A DNA stretch of 31,884 nt, taken from contig DRQI01000165.1 of assembly GCA_011330545.1 (NCBI GenBank), forward strand, positions 1-31,884. The letters run 5' to 3'. Under the pieces are notes generated by a model. The model ran no database searches. It was given only the letters and a program-made list of their open reading frames with translations, and was not told where the DNA came from. How positions within the stretch are numbered: position 1 is the first letter of the stretch; each line of letters opens with the position of its first letter. This DNA is from Flavobacteriia bacterium (GTDB lineage: Bacteria; Bacteroidota; Bacteroidia; Flavobacteriales; Flavobacteriaceae). The position numbers and the translations under genes are program-made. Shown piece after piece: positions 23,714-31,328 of this stretch.

Positions 23714-24610
23714 ATGCAATTTTTAACTTTTATACTTGTATATCCGTTGATATGGTTTGTGTCGATTTTACCTTTTCGGATAATTTATTTCATTTCAGAC
23801 GTACTTTGTTTTTTACTCTACCATGTGATTCGGTATCGGCGAAAGGTTATTCAACAAAACTTACAGTTGGTATTTCCTGAAAAGACACCAACAGAAATTT
23901 CTCAACTCGTTAAAAAACACTATTGCCATTTTACAGATTTACTATTAGAAACCGTAAAGACACTATCCATTTCTGAAAAAGAATTGAACAAACGCCTTGT
24001 CTATAAAAATACAGAAGTACTCCGAGAACTATATCGCAAACAAAAAAGCGTATTGCTAATCTGTGGGCATTATGGCAATTGGGAATGGCTAGGCAATATG
24101 GAAAAGTTCATGCCACATAAAGGGCATGCCGTCTATAAACCGGCAAAAAACAACTATTTTAATAATCTAATTTATACTATCAGAGCCCGTTTCGGTGCTG
24201 TGCCGGTAGATAAAAATAACATCATAAAAACTTTTGTGAAAAATCAAAAAGAAAAAATTTTAGGTTTGTACCTTATGGTTGCCGACCAATCTCCTAAATT
24301 AAATAACACACGTTATTGGACCTCTTTTTTAGGCGTGAAAGTACCCGTTTTTGTCGGCACCGAAGTACTGGCAAAAAAAGTAAATGCCGCAGTTGTTTTC
24401 TTAAATGTAACCAAAAGAAAAAGAGGTTATTACGAGGCTTCTTTTAAACTATTGGAAGACTATCCTGAAAAGGTGCCGAATTATACTCTAACCGATTCGT
24501 TTCTACGAGCATTAGAAAATCAAATTTATGCCAAGCCCGAATATTATTTTTGGACTCATAAACGCTTTAAACACCGAGACAAAATACCCGAAATGCTTTG
24601 CTATAACTAA
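23714..24610 (+). CDS. LpxL/HtrB-type lipid A acyltransferase family protein, copy 2
   Basis: 298 residues, co-linear with the preceding gene along its whole length. Shared features are MQFL[VT]FILVYP at the start, His119-Glu124 (GHYGNWEW), VADQSPKLN, VPVFVGTEVLAKK, and a nearly identical C-terminal YYFWTHKRFKHRD. By eye about half the residues agree, so this is an old tandem duplication, probably with different acyl-chain or position specificity. A 140-bp gap separates the copies. Confidence 0.92.
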   Translation: MQFLTFILVYPLIWFVSILPFRIIYFISDVLCFLLYHVIRYRRKVIQQNLQLVFPEKTPTEISQLVKKHYCHFTDLLLETVKTLSISEKELNKRLVYKNTEVLRELYRKQKSVLLICGHYGNWEWLGNMEKFMPHKGHAVYKPAKNNYFNNLIYTIRARFGAVPVDKNNIIKTFVKNQKEKILGLYLMVADQSPKLNNTRYWTSFLGVKVPVFVGTEVLAKKVNAAVVFLNVTKRKRGYYEASFKLLEDYPEKVPNYTLTDSFLRALENQIYAKPEYYFWTHKRFKHRDKIPEMLCYN

Positions 24611-24627
24611 AAAATTATCGTACAAAC

Positions 24628-26094
24628 TCACCGGCGAAACCATTCTTCCACCATTCTCTTTTCTAAGGCATGATTGTGTTTATATTCAAATTCATTAGAA
24701 GTTGCATTGTATTCATAATCATCAACCCAATCTTTATAATTATTAGCTAAGCTTTTAATACTTTCACACACATAAGCCACTTCTTTATCGGTAATGGTTG
24801 GATGTATAGACATTCGAATCCATCCCGGCCGCTCCCACAAACATCCTTCTTCAATCTTATGTTTAAATTCTTCTGAGGTCATCAAGTCAATATGTAATAA
24901 ATAGTGCCCATAAGTTCCGGCACAAGAACAGCCACCGCGGGTTTGAATGCCAAACTTGTCATTTAACAACTTAACGCCTAAATTATAATGCAAACCGTCT
25001 ATATAAAATGAAAAAATACCCAATCTGTCTTCGTGTTCTTCGGCTAATAAATGTAAGTTTTCGATACCTTTTAACTGCGAAAAAATATACTTGTTAATTT
25101 CATGCTCTCTCGCCAATATCTTTTCGGGGTTCATCTGTTCTTTTAATTGGATTGCCAAGGCTATTTTAATGGTTTGCAAAAAACCGGGAGTACCACCATC
25201 TTCGCGTAATTCTATATCTTCAATATAGCGATGGTCTCCCCACGGATTGGTATAGGTAACCGTACCACCTCCGGGATTATCGGGTACCGAATTATGATAG
25301 AGTTTATTATTAAAAATCAGTACTCCAGAACTTCCGGGGCCGCCTAAGAATTTATGTGGCGAAAAGAAAATAGCGTCTAAATAAGCACCTTTTTCATCAG
25401 GGTGCATGTCAATGGGCACATAAGGGGCAGAACAGGCAAAGTCTACAAAACAATAGCCGCCGTATTGATGAACCATTTTTGCCATTCTGTGGTAATCAGT
25501 CCTGATACCTGTTACATTTGAACATGCCGTTACAGAAGCAATTTTCATCTTTCTATCTTTATACTTTTCAAGTAATTTTTTAAAACTTTTAAAACATACC
25601 AAACCGGTTTTGTCACAGGGAATTACCTCGACATCGGCAATGGTTTCCAACCAAGATGTGTGATTTGAATGATGTTCCATGTGGGTAATAAAAACTATCG
25701 GATTCAACTCTTTAGGAACCTCAGTATACTCCTTCATATTCTCAGAAATCCGCAGCCCTAAAATACGTTGAAATTTATTGACAACGCCTGTCATGCCGGT
25801 ACCTTCGGTAATTAAGCAATCATTTTCACTGGCATTTACATGTTTTTTTATGATGGCTCGTGCTTTGTGATAGGCCTGTGTCATCACTGAACCTGTAGTA
25901 GAGGTTTCAGTATGTGTATTGGCAACAAAAGGCCCAAATTGATTGATTAACTTTTCTTCTATAGGCCTGTACAACCTACCACTGGCCGTCCAATCTGTAT
26001 ACAGTATCTTTTTATTACCGAACGGCGATTCAAATGTTTGGCCTATGCCAATAATATGTTTTCTATACCTGTTGAAATATTCTTCTAGTGACAT
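24628..26094 (-). CDS. SufS-like class V aminotransferase-fold PLP enzyme
   Basis: 488 residues, longer than SufS/IscS (about 400). PLP site: the Schiff-base Lys248 in FFSPHKFLGGPGSSG, Asp218 in CFVDFACSAP, and His141 in THMEHHSNHTSW. Near the C-terminus RGGCSCAGTYGH (Arg386, Cys389, Cys391) gives a cysteine at the position used by cysteine desulfurases, so a sulfur-transfer role is possible. No SufBCD or IscU gene is near, so it is not the main Fe-S assembly enzyme by context. It is monocistronic, with a good promoter upstream. Confidence 0.88.
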   Translation of the reverse strand: MSLEEYFNRYRKHIIGIGQTFESPFGNKKILYTDWTASGRLYRPIEEKLINQFGPFVANTHTETSTTGSVMTQAYHKARAIIKKHVNASENDCLITEGTGMTGVVNKFQRILGLRISENMKEYTEVPKELNPIVFITHMEHHSNHTSWLETIADVEVIPCDKTGLVCFKSFKKLLEKYKDRKMKIASVTACSNVTGIRTDYHRMAKMVHQYGGYCFVDFACSAPYVPIDMHPDEKGAYLDAIFFSPHKFLGGPGSSGVLIFNNKLYHNSVPDNPGGGTVTYTNPWGDHRYIEDIELREDGGTPGFLQTIKIALAIQLKEQMNPEKILAREHEINKYIFSQLKGIENLHLLAEEHEDRLGIFSFYIDGLHYNLGVKLLNDKFGIQTRGGCSCAGTYGHYLLHIDLMTSEEFKHKIEEGCLWERPGWIRMSIHPTITDKEVAYVCESIKSLANNYKDWVDDYEYNATSNEFEYKHNHALEKRMVEEWFRR

Positions 26095-26163
26095 ATTGCA
26101 AATAAGCGCTGGTTTGAAATCGCAAATTACAAATTATTTTACTTCATAACACGGTTATATTAC

Positions 26164-26191
26164 CAAAGATAAGAGGGTTTTGGTTATCAAA
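26164..26191 (-). promoter_or_regulatory. Promoter of the PLP enzyme gene
   Basis: On the minus strand TTTG is followed after 16 bp by TATCTTTG (26171-26164), matching the Bacteroidota -33/-7 pair. The transcription start near 26157 leaves a leader of about 63 nt. Confidence 0.6.
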
Positions 26192-26258
26192 AAAAACAAA
26201 AAGGCTGCTATGCCAAGCTACGCCTCTTTAGAACTAGTCATATTACAATGGCTTTTGC

Positions 26259-27122
26259 TTAAAACAATTGAAAACGATATCCAAAAGTATAGGCAGTTTC
26301 ATAAAAATAGAAGTGCTGCGATGCTTTATCAGACGTACTTTTGGTAGTTCTGATATCTTGCATATTTATATAACCCAATTTAAAATCGGTTTGTAAGTAA
26401 AAATGCCTAAAAAAAGTGAGATTTAGCCCAACTTTTGCCGAAATTCCATATCCTGAAACATGAAATTCATCATAGCGTTCTTTGCCTAGTAACGTTGTAT
26501 TTGTTTTTGGGTATAACAATCCGACAGCCAATCCTTCCTCTAAATTTACTTCAAATTTAGGGGTATTAATTCTTAATAACTCATTAAAATTATCAAACCT
26601 ATTTACACCTACAAATGCATAATTTAATCCGTCGGTATGTTCAAATTTTAAAAAGTCTTCTGTCAATGTTACGGTTTGGTTTGTATAAACACCGTCAAAA
26701 TCAGGGTTGCCAATTTGAATGGTGCCATTAACAATAGCATCTTGATTTTGGCGCATTACATATTTCATGTGGTCAAAACCGATAACGACATTATAATTAT
26801 CTTTAAAAAAATACCCGAGTACTAAATTGGTTTGTGGCAAGGTAATATCACCGGGAGAAAAGAATTTGATACCAAACGGATTCGGTTTATCATCGGCTAC
26901 CGCATCTTCGATAGTAAAATCATACCCATTCCCTTTAAACCGAATGTCAGATTTTGAATAAGAGTCTCTATTCCAGCCCCAAGAACCAAAAAACTGCCCT
27001 TTTCTTCTGTTGTTTGCATTTCTTCTTTTAGTGGTATTTCTTCTTGAAATAGTATCATTTTTAATTTGTGAAAACGATAGTTGTGATAGTAACAGTATAC
27101 TCGCTATTATTGTTTTTTTCAT
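26259..27122 (-). CDS. Outer-membrane beta-barrel protein of unknown function, 287 residues
   Basis: The signal peptide MKKTIIASILLLSQLSFSQ precedes a short basic linker (RRNTTKRRNANNRRKG). Then comes a series of antiparallel strands with alternating polar and hydrophobic residues (TNLVLGYFFKDNYNVVIGFD, FHVSGYGISAKVGLNLTFF, FYLQTDFKLGYINM), ending in YFYETAYTFGYRFQLF with a terminal Phe. This is a classic outer-membrane barrel of about 10-12 strands. No family name or substrate is recognised. The linker is unusual in being strongly basic right after the signal peptide. Confidence 0.82.
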   Translation of the reverse strand: MKKTIIASILLLSQLSFSQIKNDTISRRNTTKRRNANNRRKGQFFGSWGWNRDSYSKSDIRFKGNGYDFTIEDAVADDKPNPFGIKFFSPGDITLPQTNLVLGYFFKDNYNVVIGFDHMKYVMRQNQDAIVNGTIQIGNPDFDGVYTNQTVTLTEDFLKFEHTDGLNYAFVGVNRFDNFNELLRINTPKFEVNLEEGLAVGLLYPKTNTTLLGKERYDEFHVSGYGISAKVGLNLTFFRHFYLQTDFKLGYINMQDIRTTKSTSDKASQHFYFYETAYTFGYRFQLF

Positions 27123-27206
27123 CTTTATTTTTTACATATTGTGCCAAACAATGCTTACTCTTGAAATCAAGATGATGGATTTGACGCAATAATATTCATT
27201 TCCTAA

Positions 27207-28598
27207 CTATTTAGTGATTATAGCTTTAATTTCATCCATAATACGCCTCGCTAAGTCATCAGCATTTTTTTGTGAAGTACTTTCGGTATAGACTCGAATA
27301 ATGGGCTCAGTATTTGATTTTCGAAGGTGTACCCATTCTTTTTCAAAATCAATTTTTACGCCATCAATGGTATTTACTTCTTCAGCTGCATGTTTCGTTG
27401 CCATGGCCGCTAAGATTTTATCAACGTCTAAGGTAGGCGTCAATTGAATTTTATTCTTACTCATAAAATAGCTGGGATAACTATTGCGAAGTGTTTTACA
27501 CGACAGCTTACTATTGGCCAGATGTGATAAGAAAAGGGCTACTCCTACCAATGAATCCCTACCGTAATGTGAGGCCGGGTATATTATGCCGCCATTGCCT
27601 TCTCCTCCAATAATGGCATCGATATCTTTCATGCGCTGTACTACATTTACTTCTCCTACGGCACTGGCTTGGTAGTTACCTCCATGTTTTTCGGTAATAT
27701 CACGCAATGCCCTTGACGATGATAAATTAGAAACAGTATTCCCTTTCGTTTTTCCCAACACATAATCTGCACAGGCAACTAAGGTATATTCTTCACCAAA
27801 CATTGAGCCGTCTTCGCATATCAATGCCAACCTGTCTACATCAGGGTCTACCACAACCCCAACATCAGCTTTTTCTTTTACTACCAATTCAGAAATATCA
27901 GTTAAATGTGCTGCCAACGGTTCCGGATTGTGAGGAAACTGTCCATTTGGCTCACAGTATAATTTAATACATGCTACCCCTAGCCTATCCAATAGTTTCG
28001 GAATGGCAATGCCTCCGGTAGAATTTACGGCATCTACTACCACTTTAAAATTGGCATTTTTTATAGCTTCAACGTCAACTAAATCAAGGCCTAATACGGC
28101 TTCTATGTGTTTGTCAATATAACCTTTTTCTTTGGTGTATTTTCCAAGATTATCTACATCTGAAAATATATAATCATCATTTTCAGCTAATTGTAAAATC
28201 TCTTGTCCGTCTTGTCCATTTAAAAATTCACCTTTTTCATTGAGTAATTTCAAGGCATTCCATTGTTTCGGATTGTGGGATGCTGTCAAAATAATTCCTC
28301 CGTCAGCTCCTTCTAATGGTACCGCTATCTCTACTGTCGGTGTCGTAGAAAGTCCTAAATCTTTTACATCAATACCTAAACCAACCAACGTATTGGCTAC
28401 CAAACTACTAATCATTTTACCCGAAATTCGGGCATCCCTACCTAAGACAACGGTTAATTTTTTGTTGCCTGGATTTCTCTTGATAAGCCAACTTCCATAA
28501 GCTGCTGCAAATTTTACGGCATCTACCGGGGTGAGATTATCATTGACATTTCCTCCGATAGTGCCCCGGATTCCCGAGATTGATTTTATTAAAGTCAT
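27207..28598 (-). CDS. glmM: Phosphoglucosamine mutase
   Basis: 463 residues. It interconverts glucosamine-6-phosphate and glucosamine-1-phosphate on the route to UDP-GlcNAc for peptidoglycan and LPS. The four alpha-D-phosphohexomutase signatures are present: the phosphoserine Ser107 in TASHNP, the metal site DPDVDR (Asp251, 253, 255), the sugar loop GGEGNGG, and the phosphate loop RKSNTEPIIRVYTES. The N-terminus SISGIRGTIGG fits GlmM. Phosphomannomutase activity cannot be excluded from sequence alone. Upstream on the minus strand a TTG and a TATCTTTA box form a plausible promoter. Confidence 0.92.
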   Translation of the reverse strand: MTLIKSISGIRGTIGGNVNDNLTPVDAVKFAAAYGSWLIKRNPGNKKLTVVLGRDARISGKMISSLVANTLVGLGIDVKDLGLSTTPTVEIAVPLEGADGGIILTASHNPKQWNALKLLNEKGEFLNGQDGQEILQLAENDDYIFSDVDNLGKYTKEKGYIDKHIEAVLGLDLVDVEAIKNANFKVVVDAVNSTGGIAIPKLLDRLGVACIKLYCEPNGQFPHNPEPLAAHLTDISELVVKEKADVGVVVDPDVDRLALICEDGSMFGEEYTLVACADYVLGKTKGNTVSNLSSSRALRDITEKHGGNYQASAVGEVNVVQRMKDIDAIIGGEGNGGIIYPASHYGRDSLVGVALFLSHLANSKLSCKTLRNSYPSYFMSKNKIQLTPTLDVDKILAAMATKHAAEEVNTIDGVKIDFEKEWVHLRKSNTEPIIRVYTESTSQKNADDLARRIMDEIKAIITK

Positions 28599-28935
28599 GG
28601 TTATTTTTTAAGAGTGTAAAGATACTTTATTCGCTAAAAACAAGGACAAAAAAACATTAAAATATATTGTCAACTTTCAACTTCAATAGAAATCTAATCT
28701 ACAAAGATGTTGGCTCATAACAGTTTTTGAGATGTAGGCATTTTTTACCTCTGATTAATATATCAGCCTAAATAACTAAACATCATTGCGGCAAATTTAC
28801 GGCGCTTATTTGCTAAAACACAGAGCCCTTATAAATAAAAGGATTTATCAGTATTATGGGTGGAAGGCCGAGTTTCCTTCGGCTACGCTCAGGATAAACT
28901 TCTCACCCAGCAAGATATTACCAATGCTCTAAAAC
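28599..28935. other. Intergenic region with a structured, tRNA-like remnant
   Basis: No gene is seen. From 28857 to 28909 there is a branched inverted repeat: TGGGTGGAAG at 28857-28866 pairs, with one bulge, with CTTCTCACCCA at 28899-28909, and an inner GCCGA/TCGGC hairpin. Its first 18 bases are nearly the same as the 3' end of the nearby tRNA-His (15 of 18). Confidence 0.45.
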
Positions 28936-28964
28936 AAAAAAAGCCTCTCGTAGTCCGAGAAACT
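28936..28964 (-). terminator. Intrinsic terminator downstream of tRNA-His
   Basis: On the minus strand AGTTTCTCG pairs with CGAGAGGCT (9 bp with two G-U pairs) around a 5-nt loop, followed by seven T (complement of 28936-28942). It begins 9 bp after the tRNA 3' end. Confidence 0.78.
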
Positions 28965-28972
28965 TTTATTTG

Positions 28973-29047
28973 GGTGGAAGACCGGGTTCGAACCGGCGAC
29001 CTCCGGAACCACAATCCGGCGCTCTAACCAGCTGAGCTACAACCACC
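28973..29047 (-). tRNA. tRNA-His (anticodon GTG)
   Basis: Reading the minus strand from 29047: G-1, the acceptor strand GTGGTTG, a D arm GCTC...GAGC, and the anticodon stem-loop CCGGA-TTGTGGT-TCCGG with anticodon GTG at 29012-29010. The T arm GCCGG-TTCGAAC-CCGGT and the acceptor 3' strand CTTCCAC follow, with discriminator C. The extra G-1 and the discriminator C are typical of tRNA-His. The CCA end is not encoded. Two acceptor positions (5-68 and 6-67) are U-U mismatches. Confidence 0.93.
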
Positions 29048-29248
29048 ATCTGCATTCAGCAATCTTACCTTACCGGCAAGCAGGTGCAAATATAATCTAT
29101 TTAGGTACTTTGTCAAATAAAAAATGAAAAATTTGTAACATATTAGAAGTATTTAGATACTAATAAAATTAGTAGTTAAAATAGTACCTTTATAGCATCT
29201 AAATTAAAAAATATTATCTGTTAACATACCTCGATTAAACTATTGATT

Positions 29249-29953
29249 ATGCCTACTCTAAAATTTAAGTATTTTCTATTTTTATTTACCTTACTGTCTT
29301 TGTTTAGTTGTACCAATACATCAAATAGCGCTGATTTTATTCAGAAGGCCAAAGGGAGATATTTGTATAATTCTGATGAAGTGATTGATGTCTATTTTAA
29401 AAACGATGTGATGTATATGGCTTGGCGCGGAGCTACTGACATAAAACCCCTAAAAATAAATGATAGCATTTTTTATGTAAAAGAAATGAATGCAAAAATC
29501 AAGTTTTTAAAAAATCCTGCCGACCAACTAACCTATATGGCCTTAGTACCTAAAGAAAAAGATCAGCCCGTTACTTATAATTATAAAAAATTAAAAGATG
29601 GCGAAAAGGTACCTAGCGAATATTTAAAAGATAATGAATTTGACAAAGCTTTGACAGGATACTTAGCCATAAAAGAAAGAGATTCATTGAATCCGGTAAT
29701 TGATGAAGGTAATTTTAATTCATTGGGATATGCAGCCCTACGCGAAAAAAAATATGATGAAGCCATCAATATCTTTAAAATCAATGTTGCTCTCCATCCT
29801 ACCAGCGCTAATGTTTATGACAGTTTAGGCGATGCTTTTAGAAAAAAAGGAGATACCATCCAAGCCATTGCCAATTATAAAAAATCACTGGAATTTGATT
29901 CAGGAAATGCCAGGGCAAAACGTATCATTAGCAGATTAGAGAAAAAAGAGTAA
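29249..29953 (+). CDS. TPR-containing lipoprotein, 234 residues
   Basis: The frame is open from a TTG at 29243, but the ATG at 29249 gives a clean lipoprotein signal (MPTLKFKYFLFLFTLLSLFS followed by Cys21). Residues about 30-115 form a small beta-rich domain (VDVYFKNDVMYMAWRG and so on). Two or three tetratricopeptide repeats fill the C-terminal half (SLGYAALREKKYDEAINIFK, SLGDAFRKKGDTIQAIANYK). The arrangement, a beta domain plus C-terminal TPRs, is often seen fused to Bacteroidota serine hydrolases; here it is free-standing. The protein is probably anchored to a membrane and binds partners through the TPRs. Confidence 0.85.
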   Translation: MPTLKFKYFLFLFTLLSLFSCTNTSNSADFIQKAKGRYLYNSDEVIDVYFKNDVMYMAWRGATDIKPLKINDSIFYVKEMNAKIKFLKNPADQLTYMALVPKEKDQPVTYNYKKLKDGEKVPSEYLKDNEFDKALTGYLAIKERDSLNPVIDEGNFNSLGYAALREKKYDEAINIFKINVALHPTSANVYDSLGDAFRKKGDTIQAIANYKKSLEFDSGNARAKRIISRLEKKE

Positions 29954-30003
29954 TCGGTTTCTTACATTCTTTATAACCTTAATTCCTAGTACAAACAAAC
30001 GGT

Positions 30004-30720
30004 TTATTTTAGCTTATCTAAGCTATCAACCGCCACATAACGTTCTACCGTAAACCCTTCGGCATATTCAACCCCTACCAGCCTACCTAAATCTCTGGCG
30101 CGATATGCCAAGCTATCTATAAAATTCTTACTGGCAATCGGCGTAATCGGCTCGTTGCTGTCAGGGTCATAAAATTGCGAGGCGTAGGCTTTGATAGCAT
30201 CCATTTTTTTATCGATAAAACCGGTTACGTCTACTACAAAATCAGGCTCAATGTTCTTCCACTGTATATAATGGTATACATGTCTAGGCCTCCACGCTTC
30301 TTGCAGCTTCTCTCCTACGCCGGTTTCAATTTTTCGTAAGCCTGACAAAAAACAAGCATCACTTACCAATTTACTTCCTTTGCCATGGTCAATATGCCGG
30401 TCGTCAATAGCATTGCACAATACAATATCAGGCCGGTATTTTCGCAAAACTTTGATTATTTCTAATTGGTGTAACTTGTCATTGGTAAAAAACCCATCTG
30501 CAAATGCCAGGTTTTCCCTTACTTCCACTCCTAAAATTTTAGCTGCTGCCGCTGCTTCACTGTCTCGTATGTCTGCAGAACCCCTCGTACCGAGTTCTCC
30601 ACGGGTTAAATCGAGTATTCCCACTTTTTTTCCTAATGAGATTTCTTTGGCAATTGTTGCGGCACAGCCCAATTCTACATCATCCGGATGTGCTCCTACG
30701 GCTAATATGTCTAATTTCAT
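30004..30720 (-). CDS. bshB1: Bacillithiol biosynthesis deacetylase BshB1
   Basis: 238 residues of the LmbE/PIG-L zinc deacetylase family. Zinc ligands: His11 and Asp14 in VGAHPDDVELG, and His112 in DDRHIDHGKGS (107-112). BshB removes the acetyl group from GlcNAc-malate to give GlcN-malate in bacillithiol synthesis, a thiol made by Firmicutes and many Bacteroidota. The length and the motifs LTRGELGTRG and SQFYDPDSNEP fit the BshB1 subgroup. BshA and BshC are not in this window. A perfect -7 box (TATATTTG) lies 20 bp upstream. Confidence 0.93.
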   Translation of the reverse strand: MKLDILAVGAHPDDVELGCAATIAKEISLGKKVGILDLTRGELGTRGSADIRDSEAAAAAKILGVEVRENLAFADGFFTNDKLHQLEIIKVLRKYRPDIVLCNAIDDRHIDHGKGSKLVSDACFLSGLRKIETGVGEKLQEAWRPRHVYHYIQWKNIEPDFVVDVTGFIDKKMDAIKAYASQFYDPDSNEPITPIASKNFIDSLAYRARDLGRLVGVEYAEGFTVERYVAVDSLDKLK

Positions 30721-30739
30721 AGATGTCTAATTTATGGTT

Positions 30740-30747
30740 CAAATATA
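30740..30747 (-). promoter_or_regulatory. -7 box (TATATTTG) for bshB1
   Basis: An exact TAnnTTTG match lies 20-27 bp upstream of the bshB1 ATG on the minus strand. No exact TTG stands at the ideal distance. Confidence 0.55.
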
Positions 30748-30815
30748 CGTTAAGATTCTTAATTTAAAATATCTCATAGATTTTCTATCACCCTCCATAA
30801 AATTAGCGAAATGTT

Positions 30816-30839
30816 AAATAGTTGCACATGCAACTATTT
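30816..30839. promoter_or_regulatory. Perfect palindrome, probable MarR operator
   Basis: AAATAGTTGCA (30816-30826) and its exact complement (30829-30839) flank a 2-bp spacer: 11-bp arms, 24 bp in all. It lies 25 bp before the marR start and just ahead of a TATATTTG box, where a dimeric repressor would block transcription. MarR proteins typically bind such palindromes. Confidence 0.8.
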
Positions 30840-30851
30840 GGTATTTTTACC

Positions 30852-30859
30852 TATATTTG
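30852..30859 (+). promoter_or_regulatory. -7 box (TATATTTG) for the marR operon
   Basis: An exact TAnnTTTG match ends 4 bp before the ATG at 30864, so transcription would start at or very near the start codon and the mRNA may be leaderless. No good TTG element stands at normal spacing upstream. Confidence 0.45.
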
Positions 30860-30863
30860 CACT

Positions 30864-31328
30864 ATGAATACTAAATCAAAAACCAAAGATTTTGAAAACT
30901 CTATTGCCCCTTGGTTAGGCAAAACCGTAAAAATAGTTGAATATCACTTACAAGAAACCTTTGACCAACACCATATTGACCTGACCAAAGAACAAATGAT
31001 TGTTTTAAAAAAACTACACAATAAAGATGGCTTGAACCAAAACGAATTGGCTTTTTTAACCTTGCGCAATAAATCATCGTTAACACGCTTGTTGCGAAAA
31101 ATGGAAAAGAAAAAATACATCTCACGGAAACAAAGCAAGGTAGACAAACGCATCAATAATGTGTATTTAACAGATTTAGGAAGAGAAATATTTAAGAAAA
31201 CAAGGCCCGTCATCCAAAAAATTATTGACGTGATGGAACAACATATTACCGAAAAAGAAAAACAACAAATCATTCATACTTTGAAAAAGATACAGTTCAA
31301 TTTTAATTCTAAAGAGCCCTCCTTATGA
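30864..31328 (+). CDS. MarR-family transcriptional regulator
   Basis: 154 residues from the ATG at 30864. The frame is open from 30822, but that part would run through the operator palindrome and promoter box. The winged-helix domain is clear: LTKEQMIVLKKLHNKDGLNQ, the recognition region NELAFLTLRNKSSLTRLLRK, and the wing MEKKKYISRKQSKVDKRINN with YLTDLG. Helices at both ends give the dimer interface. Its stop codon overlaps the ATG of the efflux adaptor gene (ATGA), so the two are translationally coupled. The repressor probably controls this efflux operon and itself through the palindrome at 30816. Confidence 0.93.
   Translation: MNTKSKTKDFENSIAPWLGKTVKIVEYHLQETFDQHHIDLTKEQMIVLKKLHNKDGLNQNELAFLTLRNKSSLTRLLRKMEKKKYISRKQSKVDKRINNVYLTDLGREIFKKTRPVIQKIIDVMEQHITEKEKQQIIHTLKKIQFNFNSKEPSL

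Noticed and set aside
26195..26235. Possible terminator after the outer-membrane protein gene at 26259
   Set aside because: The T-run on the minus strand is present, but the candidate stem has several mismatches and no convincing pairing.
27135..27170. TTTGGCAC on the minus strand before the outer-membrane protein gene as a sigma-54 promoter
   Set aside because: The -24 element is there, but the -12 TTGC part is absent at the required spacing.
30771..30800. CATAGATTTTCTATC in the bshB1-marR spacer as a fourth copy of the 27-bp-period motif
   Set aside because: The second half-site is not at 27 bp, so only a short AT-rich string is shared.
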